Positions 41,413 to 50,253 of a stretch of 57,660 bases of DNA are shown here, piece after piece (positions within the stretch are counted from its first letter, which is position 1; the number at the start of each line of letters is the position of its first letter). The notes under the pieces are model-generated. The model made no database searches and was not told where the DNA came from. It saw nothing but the letters and a program-made list of their open reading frames with translations. The stretch covers positions 1-57,660 of the forward strand of contig CAZMGG010000020.1 of the NCBI GenBank assembly GCA_964565715.1, given 5' to 3'. The position numbers and the translations under genes are program-made. The stretch comes from CAZMGG01 sp964565715 (GTDB lineage: Bacteria; Planctomycetota; UBA1135; UBA2386).

Positions 41413-42480
41413 CTAGTCCTCTTCGATCGAACGCAGCGAGCACGGCGTCGTGCCGGTCTCGCCGGTCGCGCGGAGGATGTTGCGCTCGAGCCGCCGTTCG
41501 AGGCGGCGCAGCGTGCGCGCCTCGCTGTCCGGCAGGGTGATGCTGCCGCCGGCCACCGAACCGTGGCCGCCGAACGAGCCCACCTCGTCGTGCATCGCCT
41601 CCTTGATCAGGCTCCAGGCGTCGCCCGATCCGACCTCGGTGCGCACCGACAGGTAGTAGGTCGTGCCGCTCAGCCCGCCGACGAACACCGCGTCGACGTC
41701 GTGCATCCGCAGCAGCAGGTCCGCCACCTCCGCCACCATCTCGGCGTTGGGGGTCCGGCCGATCGAGCACATCACCACGCGGCCGTAGATGCGGACCTTG
41801 CTCAGCGCCTCCTTCAGCGTCTGGTAGTAGACCCGCGGCAGGTGCGGCCGGGCGATGGCCCGCAGCCGCCCGCGGTCCGCCAGGGGGAACAGGAAGTCGT
41901 GGGCGCGGAGGTCCAGGTCGCTGACGTTGCGGGACAGGTCGGCGGTGTCGGTGCGGATGCCGTAGAGCAGCGCCGTCGCCGCCGCCGAGCTGGGCTCGAT
42001 CCCGGCCTCCATCAGGTACTCGGTGACCACGCTGCTGGTGGCGCCGGCGTCCTGGCGGACATCGACGAACGGCGCCTCGATCCCGGCCGGCGCGGCATCG
42101 CTGCCCATGTGGTGGTCGATCACGATGTCGACCTTGACCCCGGCGGGGATGAACGTGTGGCCGAAGCCGGGCTGGCTGTCGAGCACCGCGACGCAGTCGT
42201 AGGTAGGCAGGTCGAGGGCGTCGAGCGGCACCATCTCGATGGCCAGCTGCCGCACCATCTCCTGGTTCTCGGCCCGCATGATCCGGCCGCACAGGCCGAA
42301 CGTGCTCTCCAGCCCGACCGTGCGGGCGGCGAACTCGCGCAACCCCACCGCGCTGCCGAGCGAGTCCGGATCCGGGTTGGTGTGGGTCAGGATCAGCAGC
42401 CGGCGCCGCTGCCGCAGCAGCGCCACCAGTTCGTGGCTCCGGCCGGCCGACCGGCGCGGCGCTGCGGAATGGGCCTTCAT
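41413..42480 (-). CDS. DHH/DHHA1 family phosphoesterase (NrnA-like)
   Basis: The 355-residue protein has the DHH motifs LILTHTNPDPDSLGSAVGLREF (N-x-D-x-D-S-x-G-S), VAVLDSQPGFG, VDIVIDHHMGSD (the DHH motif) and the DHHA1 end domain with EVGSFGGHGSVAGGSITLP. Such enzymes degrade short RNA oligonucleotides, pAp or cyclic dinucleotides using Mn. A C-terminal extension rich in Arg follows (TLRRLERRLERNILR). Whether the substrate is nanoRNA or a cyclic di-nucleotide cannot be decided from sequence. Confidence 0.9.
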   Translation of the reverse strand: MKAHSAAPRRSAGRSHELVALLRQRRRLLILTHTNPDPDSLGSAVGLREFAARTVGLESTFGLCGRIMRAENQEMVRQLAIEMVPLDALDLPTYDCVAVLDSQPGFGHTFIPAGVKVDIVIDHHMGSDAAPAGIEAPFVDVRQDAGATSSVVTEYLMEAGIEPSSAAATALLYGIRTDTADLSRNVSDLDLRAHDFLFPLADRGRLRAIARPHLPRVYYQTLKEALSKVRIYGRVVMCSIGRTPNAEMVAEVADLLLRMHDVDAVFVGGLSGTTYYLSVRTEVGSGDAWSLIKEAMHDEVGSFGGHGSVAGGSITLPDSEARTLRRLERRLERNILRATGETGTTPCSLRSIEED

Positions 42481-42519
42481 GGGGAGTGGTGGGAACTATC
42501 GACGCGCTGGATCCGGGGG

Positions 42520-43413
42520 CTACAGGCCGAACCGGTCGAGGCAGGAACGGATGCCCGGCAGTTCGCCCGGATCCACCGCGGGGTCGAGTTCGACCACCGC
42601 CGGGAGGGGCTTGCCGGAGCGCTGTACATAGGAGGCCAGCATGGGCCAGTCCACCCCGCCGGCGCCGGGCGGCAGGTAGAGCCCGTCCGGACTGGCATCA
42701 CTCAAGGTCATTCCCACCAAGCGGTTGCAATGGACCTCGAGGGCCTCGGCCGGGTCTTCGCCAAGTACGGTCTGGCGTCGCCAGGCCACCGCGGCGTCGT
42801 GCCAGTAGCCCAGCCTGGACCGGCCCAGATCCTCGCAGATGGCCTCGATCGCCCTGGCGTCGGCGACCGAGCTGATCTTGCGGCCGAGGGCAAGCACGAA
42901 CGTGACCTCGGGGTGGCGGCGCCCCAGCGCGTGCAGCACCCGGCAGGCGCGATCCATCGCCGCCTCGCGGCCGACCTTGCAGCGGGCCCGGGCCGCCGCC
43001 ACCGCCGGATCCCCGGACCGCAGCCCCGGATCGCCCAGATCGTCCAGTTCGAGCGGATCGCCCAGCACCGTCACGTGGCCGAGGTCCAGGAGCACCCGGG
43101 GCACGCCGAGCCGGTGGCCGAGCGCCACGGCCTCGGCCACCGCGCGCAGCGCCGCGCTCTGCTCCCCCTCCCGGGTCGACACCAGCCCGGCGCCGACCGT
43201 CGCACCCTGCAGACCGAATGCGCGGACCGCCGGAAAGTCCACCGGCAGGTCGGCGGCCGCACGGTGCACCGCGCCCCAGTCGATGGCGCGCAGCGCCGGC
43301 CCGGGCAGGACTCCCGCGAAGCCGGCGTCGAGCACCCAGCGCAGCAGGGCCTGGGGCTCGTGCGGACCACGCAGCACGGTCCAGGCGGCACCGAGATGGC
43401 GTTCGATCGGCAT
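42520..43413 (-). CDS. Sugar phosphate isomerase/epimerase-like TIM-barrel protein
   Basis: The 297-residue protein starts MPIERHLGAAWTVLRG. It has barrel-type features of the AP-endonuclease-2/xylose isomerase-like family: VGAGLVSTREGEQSAALRAVAEAVALGHRLGVPRVLLDLGH, VTFVLALGRKISSVADARAIEAICEDLGRSRLGYWHDAAVAWR, and VGMTLSDASPDGLYLPPGAGGVDWPMLASYVQ, followed by VVELDPAVD. The expected metal-binding Glu/Asp/His positions are partly preserved (H in WHDAA, D in LSDAS, E in VVELDP). The normal substrate is unknown. It lies 39 bp upstream of the DHH gene, same strand. Confidence 0.75.
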   Translation of the reverse strand: MPIERHLGAAWTVLRGPHEPQALLRWVLDAGFAGVLPGPALRAIDWGAVHRAAADLPVDFPAVRAFGLQGATVGAGLVSTREGEQSAALRAVAEAVALGHRLGVPRVLLDLGHVTVLGDPLELDDLGDPGLRSGDPAVAAARARCKVGREAAMDRACRVLHALGRRHPEVTFVLALGRKISSVADARAIEAICEDLGRSRLGYWHDAAVAWRRQTVLGEDPAEALEVHCNRLVGMTLSDASPDGLYLPPGAGGVDWPMLASYVQRSGKPLPAVVELDPAVDPGELPGIRSCLDRFGL

Positions 43414-43509
43414 GGATGCGGCGTGGGTCGGAGCGGCCCGCACCGGTAAGGTGGTGGGCCTCCCGCGCCGCGCCCGGCCCGGGACCACCTTGTTTATCGG
43501 AGCCCGGTC

Positions 43510-44733
43510 ATGAACAGAAGCTGCATCCTCGCCATCACCGCCGCCCTGCTGGCCTCTGTCCCCCGCGCCCAGGATCCCGAACGCGAGAAGGTGCTCGGCA
43601 CCGTGCAGCGCCTCGAAGACCGCCTCGAGCGCATGGATCGCTACCTGAAGCAGCTGCAGGAGCAGCGCGGCAACCAGGGCATCGCCGCGCAGGAGGCGCA
43701 GCAGCTCGCCGCCCAGCTCCAGGACCTCCGGGCGCAGCTCCAGGCCAGCGAGGCCGAACGCAAGGCCGAGCAGGCCCGCAACGAGCAGGTCACCGCGAAG
43801 CTGCGCCAGGCCCACGACCGCGCCGAGCAGGAACTGGCGGTGCTGCGGCAGCGCGACGGCGAGCGGAAGGGCCTGCTGGAGCAGCTCACGGTTGCCGAGC
43901 GGAACGTGCAGCGGGTACAGGCCCTCGGCGATCAGGCCAAGGAGCAGGCCCAGGGCATGCACGCCGAACGGCAGAAGCTGCGCGAGGAACTGGAGGGCCT
44001 GCACAAGAACTACCAGGCGCTGCAGGCGAAGGCCGCGGCCCTCGAGTCCCGCGGCGCCGACCTCGAGGCCGCGTCGCAGAAGCTGCGTGCCGAGGAGGCC
44101 GCGCGGCAGCAGCAGGCGGCCGAGATGAAGGCCGCCGCGTCGGCTCTGCGCGAGGCCCAGCAGAAGGCCCGTGAGGCCGACGCCAGGCTCGCCAAGGCGC
44201 AGCAGGAGGCGCGCGATGCGGCCAAGGCCGCCGACGAGACGAGGCAGCGCCTGCAGAACATGTCCGACGAGCGCACGCGGCTGCTGGGCGAGGTCCAGGC
44301 ACTGACCGCACGGCTCGGCGAGCAGGAGGGCGAGCAGGAGCAGCTGCGCCAGCGCCTGCGCCGGGCGATGGCGGCGGCCGCGGCCCCGGCCACGACGGCG
44401 CCGGCCCCGGTCCCGGCGGTGCTGCCGGCACCGGCCCCCGCCGCGCCGCCGGCGACCACGGCCGGCAACCCGATCCACATCACGATCCACAACGACACCG
44501 GCGAGGTGCACCTGCACATCGACAACGGCCCCGACGGGCCGCAGCTGGTCCCGGCCCGGACGCCGGCCTCGACGACGCCAGCGCCTGCCTCCACCACGCC
44601 CGGCCCGGCCGGCCCGAGCGGCCCCCGCCCGCGCCGCCTGCCCGCCGCCGAGTCCGTGCCCGGCCCCACCGGGCCCGGCGCCCTGCCCCGCCCCGACCGC
44701 AAGGGCGAGGAACTGCCCCGCGGCGTCGGCTAG
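43510..44733 (+). CDS. Secreted coiled-coil protein
   Basis: The 407-residue protein begins MNRSCILAITAALLASVPRAQ, a signal peptide. Residues 25-290 form one long coiled coil rich in Gln, Glu, Ala and Arg in heptads (LGTVQRLEDRLERMDRYLKQ onward). Residues 290-325 are an Ala/Pro linker. A short strand-rich motif IHITIHNDTGEVHLHIDNGPD follows, and the rest is Pro/Thr/Ala-rich and probably disordered. No enzyme motif. It may be a structural periplasmic or cell-surface spacer. It stands opposite to the ECF sigma factor gene (convergent, 22 bp). Confidence 0.8.
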   Translation: MNRSCILAITAALLASVPRAQDPEREKVLGTVQRLEDRLERMDRYLKQLQEQRGNQGIAAQEAQQLAAQLQDLRAQLQASEAERKAEQARNEQVTAKLRQAHDRAEQELAVLRQRDGERKGLLEQLTVAERNVQRVQALGDQAKEQAQGMHAERQKLREELEGLHKNYQALQAKAAALESRGADLEAASQKLRAEEAARQQQAAEMKAAASALREAQQKAREADARLAKAQQEARDAAKAADETRQRLQNMSDERTRLLGEVQALTARLGEQEGEQEQLRQRLRRAMAAAAAPATTAPAPVPAVLPAPAPAAPPATTAGNPIHITIHNDTGEVHLHIDNGPDGPQLVPARTPASTTPAPASTTPGPAGPSGPRPRRLPAAESVPGPTGPGALPRPDRKGEELPRGVG

Positions 44734-44755
44734 GGCAGGGTTCCCGGCAGGCGGC

Positions 44756-45433
44756 TTACGGCGCGAAGCCGGCCAGCAGCACCTGCAGGCGCTGCAGCGC
44801 CCGCATGTAGAGGGACCGCACCGTCACCTCCTTGGTGTAGCCCAGTTCGGCGGCGATGTCGCAGAACGGCCGACCCTGGAACAGGCGCAGCTCGATCACC
44901 CGCTTGTGCTTGTCGGTGAGCTGGCCGAGCACCTCGTGCAGGCGCTCGTTCAGCTCCTGGAAGCGCACCAGCATGCTCTGCCGCGGCACGGTGGGATCCG
45001 CCATCCGGTCCATGCCGCCGGTCTCGTCGTAGTCACCGAGATGCCGGGTCTTGCCGCCGCCGCGCTTCTTCGCCCGCTCGCGGCGCCAGTAGTCGTTCAG
45101 CTTGCGGCTGGCGATCATCCGCACCCAGCCGCTGAACGACGCCTCGGGCTCGACCACGAACGCGCCGATGTCCTTGCAGACCTGCAAGAGCACCTCCTGG
45201 GTCAGGTCGTCGAGGCTCCGGTCGACGGGCAGGTTCTGGCCATACGTCGCCTCCTGCACCCACCGGGCGATCTTGGCGTGCAGGTTGTTCCACGACACGT
45301 CGGCGTCGTCATGGCCGGCCTGGCCGGCCTGGTTCTGCACCACGCGCACGTGCTGCAGGGTGCTCGACAGCTCGGTGGGCGGCTTCGGCGGCGGAGCGGA
45401 GGGGGGCTTCGGCGGATCGGGCTCGGAACTCAT
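44756..45433 (-). CDS. ECF-type RNA polymerase sigma factor
   Basis: The 225-residue protein has a Pro-rich N-terminal extension (about 25 residues) and then sigma regions 2 and 4. Region 2 shows LDDLTQEVLLQVCKDIGAF and FSGWVRMIASRKLNDYWRRERAKKRGGG; region 4 shows LGQLTDKHKRVIELRLFQGRPFCDIAAELGYTKEVTVRSLYMRALQRLQ, a helix-turn-helix. No anti-sigma factor is adjacent, so control may be by transcription or by kinase, as known for several planctomycete ECF groups. It is divergent from the ppx gene with a 71-bp shared gap. Confidence 0.92.
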   Translation of the reverse strand: MSSEPDPPKPPSAPPPKPPTELSSTLQHVRVVQNQAGQAGHDDADVSWNNLHAKIARWVQEATYGQNLPVDRSLDDLTQEVLLQVCKDIGAFVVEPEASFSGWVRMIASRKLNDYWRRERAKKRGGGKTRHLGDYDETGGMDRMADPTVPRQSMLVRFQELNERLHEVLGQLTDKHKRVIELRLFQGRPFCDIAAELGYTKEVTVRSLYMRALQRLQVLLAGFAP

Positions 45434-45504
45434 CGCCGCGGGAGCATAGCACGTCGCCCGGAGCCGACTCCCTCCGCGCCGCCCGGCCGGCTACGGTGCG
45501 CGCC

Positions 45505-47052
45505 ATGACCGATCCCGTCGGCCGTTTCGGCATCGTCGACATGGGCTCCAACGCCATCCGGATGCTGATCCTGGAGGCGGTGCCGGGCGGCACGGTGCGG
45601 TTGTTGGAGAACCACCGCGTGCCCCTGCGCCTGGGCGGCGAGGTGTTCCGCTCCGGTCGCATCGCCGCCGACACGCTGACCGAACTGGTCGACGCCTTCC
45701 GCCGGTTCCGCGCCACCTGCGATCGCCTGCAGGTGGCGCACGTGCGCGCCATCGCCACCGCCGCGGTGCGCGAGGCCCGCAACCGCGACCAGGTGCTCGA
45801 GCGGATCCGGACGCAGACCGGCATCGAGGTCGAAGTCATCACCGGCACCCAGGAGGCGCTGCTGCTGGCCCGGGCCGTGCGGACCGTCCTGCCGCTCACC
45901 GACGGCAACTCGCTGCTGGCCGACCTCGGCGGCGGCAGCGTCGAGGTCGTGCTGCTGCAGCAGGACCAGGTGACGATGGCGGATTCCTACCGGCTCGGCT
46001 CCCTGCGCCTGCTGCGCGCGGCCAACGAGGCCAACGGCGATGGCGACCTCCTCGACCTGCTGCACCGCCACGTGCGCGGCGTCGAGAAGCGCATCGCCGC
46101 CCGGCTGGGCGGCACGCGCATCGATCGTTGCGTCGCCACCGGCGGCAACGTCGAGACGCTGTGCGATCTGGCCGGAGGCGGCACCGCGGCGAAGAAGCAG
46201 GGCGTCGACTGGCTGCCGCTGGACGACCTGGAGCGGGTGGTCCGCGAGCTGGCGGCGTTCAGCCCGGTGGAACGCACGGCGCGCTGGGGGCTGAAGCCCG
46301 ACCGCGCCGACACCATCGTGCCGGCGGGGGTGGTCTACGCCCGGCTCGGCCGCATCGCCGGCCAGGACGGGCTGCTGGTGCCCCGGGTCGGCATCAAGGA
46401 CGGCCTGGTCCAGGAGGTGCTGGCGGGACACCTGGCCGCGTTCTCCGCCGCCGACCACGAGGACGTGGTGCTGGCATCCTGCCGCGCGCTCGGCCATCGG
46501 CTCCGCTACGAGGCCGACCATGCCGAGACCGTGCTGACGCTGGCGCGCCAGATCTTCGACCAGACCCTCGAGCTGCACGGGCTCGATCGCCGCGCCCGGG
46601 TGCTGCTGGAGGCCGCGGCGCTGCTGCACGATGTCGGCGCCGCGGTCGCCAACCATGGCCACCACAAGCACAGCCACTACCTGATCCGCAACAGCGAGCT
46701 GGTCGGCCTCACCGACGACGAACGCGAGCAGGTGGCGCTCGTCGCGCGCTACCACCGCCGGGCGACGCCGCAGCCGGATCACCCGGAGTTCGGCGTGTTG
46801 CGGCGGAAGGACCGACTGGTGGTGGAACGGCTGGCGGCCCTGCTGCGCGTCGCCGACGCGCTCGACCGCCAGCACGCCGGCATCGTGGCAGCGGTGGAGG
46901 TGATCGTCAGCGGCGAGGCGATCACGCTGCGCCCCCGCCTGCTGCCGGGCCAACGCAGCACGCTCGGACTGGAGCAGCGGGCGGTGGCGGAGAAGGGCGA
47001 CCTGCTGGGCGAGCTGTTCCAGCGGACGGTGAAGCTGCAGCTGCCGGGCTAG
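45505..47052 (+). CDS. Exopolyphosphatase / guanosine-pentaphosphatase (Ppx/GppA) with HD domain
   Basis: The 515-residue protein belongs to the ASKHA phosphatases that degrade polyphosphate or convert pppGpp to ppGpp. Motifs: FGIVDMGSNAIRMLILE (phosphate-1), VRAIATAAVREARNRDQVLERI, LLADLGGGSVEVVLL (phosphate-2), DRCVATGGNVETL. The C-terminal part is an HD-like helical domain with LLHDVGAAVANHGHHKHSHYLIRNSEL, present in long Ppx/GppA proteins. The ATG at 45505 is preferred to the GTG at 45496. Ppx and GppA cannot be told apart from sequence alone. Confidence 0.92.
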   Translation: MTDPVGRFGIVDMGSNAIRMLILEAVPGGTVRLLENHRVPLRLGGEVFRSGRIAADTLTELVDAFRRFRATCDRLQVAHVRAIATAAVREARNRDQVLERIRTQTGIEVEVITGTQEALLLARAVRTVLPLTDGNSLLADLGGGSVEVVLLQQDQVTMADSYRLGSLRLLRAANEANGDGDLLDLLHRHVRGVEKRIAARLGGTRIDRCVATGGNVETLCDLAGGGTAAKKQGVDWLPLDDLERVVRELAAFSPVERTARWGLKPDRADTIVPAGVVYARLGRIAGQDGLLVPRVGIKDGLVQEVLAGHLAAFSAADHEDVVLASCRALGHRLRYEADHAETVLTLARQIFDQTLELHGLDRRARVLLEAAALLHDVGAAVANHGHHKHSHYLIRNSELVGLTDDEREQVALVARYHRRATPQPDHPEFGVLRRKDRLVVERLAALLRVADALDRQHAGIVAAVEVIVSGEAITLRPRLLPGQRSTLGLEQRAVAEKGDLLGELFQRTVKLQLPG

Positions 47053-47195
47053 GGCCTCGACCCGACGGCTGACTGTCTGCCGTTTTGGCCATCCATGCCA
47101 TTCTGGCACCAATCTCCGGCCTTTGGCGATGCTTGATACGATATAACTATATATATTATAATGTTTTAGAATATTACTGACTTGTTGGCATTGGC
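47053..47195. promoter_or_regulatory. AT-rich leader upstream of the sigma-54 promoter
   Basis: After the ppx stop comes GC-normal DNA and then an abrupt AT-rich run (47128-47190, including TATATATATTATAATG), strongly out of line with the high-GC neighbours. Such DNA before a sigma-54 promoter could be the bending/IHF site, with activator sites near 47085-47110. No exact enhancer consensus is claimed. Confidence 0.5.
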
Positions 47196-47211
47196 TGGCA
47201 CGTCGCTTGCT
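47196..47211 (+). promoter_or_regulatory. Sigma-54 (RpoN) -24/-12 promoter for hsp20
   Basis: TGGCACGTCGCTTGCT matches the consensus TGGCAYR-N4-TTGCW at every defined position. GG (47197-47198) and GC (47209-47210) have the required spacing. Transcription would start near 47222 and give a 5' leader of about 55 nt before the hsp20 ATG at 47277. Confidence 0.8.
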
Positions 47212-47276
47212 TCTTCTCCCCCGTCGCCCCATCGGGCGCGCCACGAAACGAACCCCGAACCCAAGGAGCAACCACC

Positions 47277-47717
47277 ATGGCCATGACCATCCGCCCGCCG
47301 CAGACTGCCGCCCGCCGGCCGGTCGACAGCCTCGCCCACTTCATCGACACCTTCTTCAGCAACCCGGTCGGCGAGTTGTTCGAGACCGACCTGGTGCCGG
47401 CCACCAACATCGCCGAGGACGAGCACGGCTTCACGCTGGAGCTGGAGATGCCGGGCCTCGACGAGAAGGACATCCAGGTGGAGGTGCACGACGGCCGCGT
47501 GCACGTCAATGCCGAGCGGCGCGACCAGCGCGAGCAGAAGGGCAAGAACTGGCATCGTCTGGAGCAGCGCTTCGGCCGCCTGTCCCGCACCATCGCCCTG
47601 CCCAAGGGCATCCAGGCCGACCAGATCCAGGCCAGCTACAAGAAGGGCATGCTGACGCTGACGGTGCCGAAGGCGCCGGAGGCCAAGCCGACCCGGATCT
47701 CGATCAAGGGCGAGTGA
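47277..47717 (+). CDS. Hsp20/alpha-crystallin small heat-shock protein
   Basis: This 146-residue ATP-independent holdase binds unfolding proteins. The alpha-crystallin domain spans about residues 40-135: PATNIAEDEHGFTLELEMPGLDEKDIQVEV, VNAERRDQREQKGKNWHRLEQRFGRLSRTIALP, and ASYKKGMLTLTVPKA (the G-x-L consensus). The short C-terminal tail has TRISI, an I-x-I motif for oligomer contacts. The gene stands alone behind a sigma-54 promoter, whereas small heat-shock genes are usually under sigma-32, CIRCE or other repressors. GGAGC lies upstream of the ATG. Confidence 0.95.
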   Translation: MAMTIRPPQTAARRPVDSLAHFIDTFFSNPVGELFETDLVPATNIAEDEHGFTLELEMPGLDEKDIQVEVHDGRVHVNAERRDQREQKGKNWHRLEQRFGRLSRTIALPKGIQADQIQASYKKGMLTLTVPKAPEAKPTRISIKGE

Positions 47718-47791
47718 TTCCCGCGCGGCCCGCGACCGGCGGCGGCGGTGGAGATGCTTCTCCGCTGCCGCCGCCCTAGTCTGGTGCGAAC

Positions 47792-48253
47792 ATGATCACC
47801 GTCGTGCAGCGCGTGCTGCGGGCCGAGGTCCGCGTCGACGGCGCGTGCGTGGGCCGGATCGAGCGCGGCCTGCTGCTGCTGGTCGGCGTCGAGCAGGACG
47901 ACACCGAGGTCGACGCCGATGCCACCGCCCGCAAGGTCGCCGCGCTGCGCTGCTTCCCCGGCGCCACGCCGATGGACCAGACCGTCGCAGAGGCCGGCGG
48001 CGGCTGCCTGGTGGTGAGCCAGTTCACGCTGGCGGCGGATCTGCAGAAGGGCAACCGGCCGAGCTTCACCCGCGCCGCGCCACCGGAACTCGCCGAGGCC
48101 CTCTACGGCCGGGTCGCCGGGCAACTGGCCGCCCAGGGCCTGCCGGTGGCCACCGGCCGGTTCCGCGCCGAGATGGCGGTGGAACTGGTCAACGACGGCC
48201 CGGTGACGTTCCCGCTGGTGGTGCGGGGCGGTCGCGTCGAAGGCCTCGCCTGA
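47792..48253 (+). CDS. dtd: D-aminoacyl-tRNA deacylase
   Basis: Dtd removes D-amino acids (and glycine mischarged on tRNA-Ala) from tRNAs. The 153-residue protein starts MITVVQRVLRAEVRVDG and has the active-site motifs CLVVSQFTLAADLQKGNRPSF and VELVNDGPVTFPL (the cis Gly-Pro motif that rejects L-amino acids). Length and order match the family. Confidence 0.96.
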   Translation: MITVVQRVLRAEVRVDGACVGRIERGLLLLVGVEQDDTEVDADATARKVAALRCFPGATPMDQTVAEAGGGCLVVSQFTLAADLQKGNRPSFTRAAPPELAEALYGRVAGQLAAQGLPVATGRFRAEMAVELVNDGPVTFPLVVRGGRVEGLA

Positions 48254-48274
48254 CGCGGCAGCCCGGCGGCAGGC

Positions 48275-49132
48275 TCACGCGAGCCCGAGTCCGTCCAGCT
48301 CGTCCTCGTCGAAGCCGAGGTAGTGGCCGATCTCGTGGTAGAGCGTGATCCGGATCTGCTCCAGCAGGTCCTGCGGGTCCCGGGCGTAGCGCTCGATGTT
48401 GCGCTGGAACAGGTAGATGTAGCTCAGACGGGGGATCTCGCCGCCGAGGCTGTCGGTCTCGTGCAGCGGCACGCCGTCGAACAGGCCGAGCAGGTCGGGA
48501 TCGCTGACGCCGTTGCCGTCCTCGTCCCGCAGCAGGTGCTCCTCGGGCACGTCCTGCACGATGATCGGCACGCGGTCGAGCGGCCGGCGGAACTGCTTGG
48601 GCAGCAGCTTCACCGCCTTCTTGACCTCGCGGTCGAAGTCGGCGCGGGACAGGCGTCGGGGTGCCTGGTACTTGGCGGGGTCCAGCTCGGCGGCGCGCCG
48701 CAGCGCCGCGTCGGCGCCGGCGAAGTCGCCCTGCCGCTCCAGCAGCAGGCCCGAGACCACGTGCGCATCGGGCAGCGCGTCCGGCAGGGCGCGGGCGGTG
48801 GCGGCGAAGGCCTCGGCCTCGGCGAACCGGCACTGCCGGTAGAGGGCCATGGCCAGCCAGCAGTTCGAACTCGGGCAGGACGGATCCTCGGCGAGCACCT
48901 CGCGGAAGCGCCGTTCGGCGCCGGCCGGATCGCCCAGGGCCAGCAGGGCGTCGCCGCACAGGAACAACAGGTCCAGGCGCGGTCCGCGGCCCTCGGCCAG
49001 CGCCGCCTCCGCCAGGGCCAGGGCGTCCGCCTCGCGCCCCTCGTCGAGGGCCGCGTCCACCTCGCGGACGATCGGATCGCCCACCGGGGGCGGGTCGTCG
49101 TCGGGGTGGATGCCGCTCGGCTCGAGTTCCAT
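48275..49132 (-). CDS. TPR protein with zincin-like metallopeptidase domain
   Basis: The 285-residue protein has TPR-like helices at residues 15-150 (LAEAALAEGRGPRLDLLFLCGDALLALGDPAGAERRFREVL) and a C-terminal Zincin_1-type domain: FDREVKKAVKLLPKQFRRPLDRVPIIVQDVPE, LGLFDGVPL, IYLFQRNIERYARDPQDLLEQIRITLYHEIGHYLGFDEDEL. The zinc site HEIGHYLGFDE is near residue 266. It has no signal peptide, so it acts in the cytoplasm. Fusion with TPRs suggests recruitment to partners; substrate unknown. Confidence 0.88.
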   Translation of the reverse strand: MELEPSGIHPDDDPPPVGDPIVREVDAALDEGREADALALAEAALAEGRGPRLDLLFLCGDALLALGDPAGAERRFREVLAEDPSCPSSNCWLAMALYRQCRFAEAEAFAATARALPDALPDAHVVSGLLLERQGDFAGADAALRRAAELDPAKYQAPRRLSRADFDREVKKAVKLLPKQFRRPLDRVPIIVQDVPEEHLLRDEDGNGVSDPDLLGLFDGVPLHETDSLGGEIPRLSYIYLFQRNIERYARDPQDLLEQIRITLYHEIGHYLGFDEDELDGLGLA

Positions 49133-49190
49133 CCCCGGTGGCTTACGACCCGCCCCCCCTCCCGCGCAACGGCGGTCCGCACCACCCCCC

Positions 49191-50117
49191 TCAGGCCAGG
49201 TGGAGCGTCCGCTCCAGCAGGCCCGGATCGGCCAGCGGCGGCAACCCGACCGTGCCCCGCAGGCCGGCGATGCCGGCGCAGCCGAGCCGCTCCAGCCCCT
49301 GCACGATCTCGCGGCGCAGCCGTTCCGCCGCGGTCACCCCCTCCCGCAGCAGCACCGAACACACCATGGCCACGTCGGCGCCCACCGCCACGGCCTTCAG
49401 CACGTCCTCGCCGCTGGCGATCCCGCCGACCGCCGCCAGGTCGAGCGGCGTACGGCCCCGCAGCCAGAGCAGCCAGCGCAGGATCGCGGCGAGGTCGCCG
49501 GGCCCGGCCGCCGGCGGCTGCGCCACCACGCGGCGGCGGGCGAGGTCGACATCGGGGGTGTAGGACCGGCGGAAGAGCACCGCCGCGCCCGCCCCCGCCG
49601 CCGCCAGCCGGCGCAGGGTTGCCACCGGCGCGGCGAAGGTCGGCGGCAGCTTGACCGCCAACGGCAGTCGCGTGTGCAGCCGGACGGCAGCGACGATGTC
49701 GGCGTAGTCCCGTTCCACCCGGTCGCCGCTCGCATCGGGATCGACGGTGAGCAGGCCGATGTCCAGTTCGATCGCCGCCGCGCCCGCCGCCTCCAGTTCG
49801 GCGGCGCAGTGCACCCAGGCGCCGATGCCCGAGGCGTTGAGGCTGGCGATCACCGGCACCGGGACGGCGGCCGTGACCCGGGCCACGAACTCGACGTAGC
49901 CGGCGCGCTGGAACTGCAGCCGGTGGCTCGGCGCCCGGTCGGTTTCACCGGCCCCGGCCGCGTGGCAGGCCTCCTCGTAGAGCGAACCCAGCACCACCGC
50001 ACCGATGCCCAGGTCGGCCAGCCGGCGCACGCTGTCGAACTGCAGCGTCAGCGGCGAGGACGCGGCCACCAGCGGCGAGCCGAGCTGCAACCCGAGGTAG
50101 GACGTAGCGAGGTCCAC
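49191..50117 (-). CDS. Dihydroorotate dehydrogenase-like FMN protein
   Basis: The frame fits the DHOD-like TIM-barrel family that is annotated beside true PyrD: VDLATSYLGLQLGSPLVAASSPLT, GIGAVVLGSLYEEA, VPVIASLNASGIGAWVHCAAELEAAGAAAIELDIG, LPLAVKLPPTFAAPVATLRRLAAAGAGAAVLFRR, LDLAAVGGIASGEDVLKAVAVGADVAMVCSVLLREG. I chose GTG at 50117 because family sequence starts there; the longer frame to 50174 is unsupported. No other pyrimidine gene is near. It may act in pyrimidine synthesis or another redox step. Confidence 0.85.
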   Translation of the reverse strand: MDLATSYLGLQLGSPLVAASSPLTLQFDSVRRLADLGIGAVVLGSLYEEACHAAGAGETDRAPSHRLQFQRAGYVEFVARVTAAVPVPVIASLNASGIGAWVHCAAELEAAGAAAIELDIGLLTVDPDASGDRVERDYADIVAAVRLHTRLPLAVKLPPTFAAPVATLRRLAAAGAGAAVLFRRSYTPDVDLARRRVVAQPPAAGPGDLAAILRWLLWLRGRTPLDLAAVGGIASGEDVLKAVAVGADVAMVCSVLLREGVTAAERLRREIVQGLERLGCAGIAGLRGTVGLPPLADPGLLERTLHLA

Positions 50118-50253
50118 GCCGCAGCAACGAGGCGGCGCAAGCGGGCTTTCGATGCACCGGCGGGATCGGCACAATGCCCGCCGAACCTACGAACCCGGGC
50201 CACCCTGCCAGCCGGCGTTGGCAGATCCCATGATCGACGTCACGGACCCCGCC

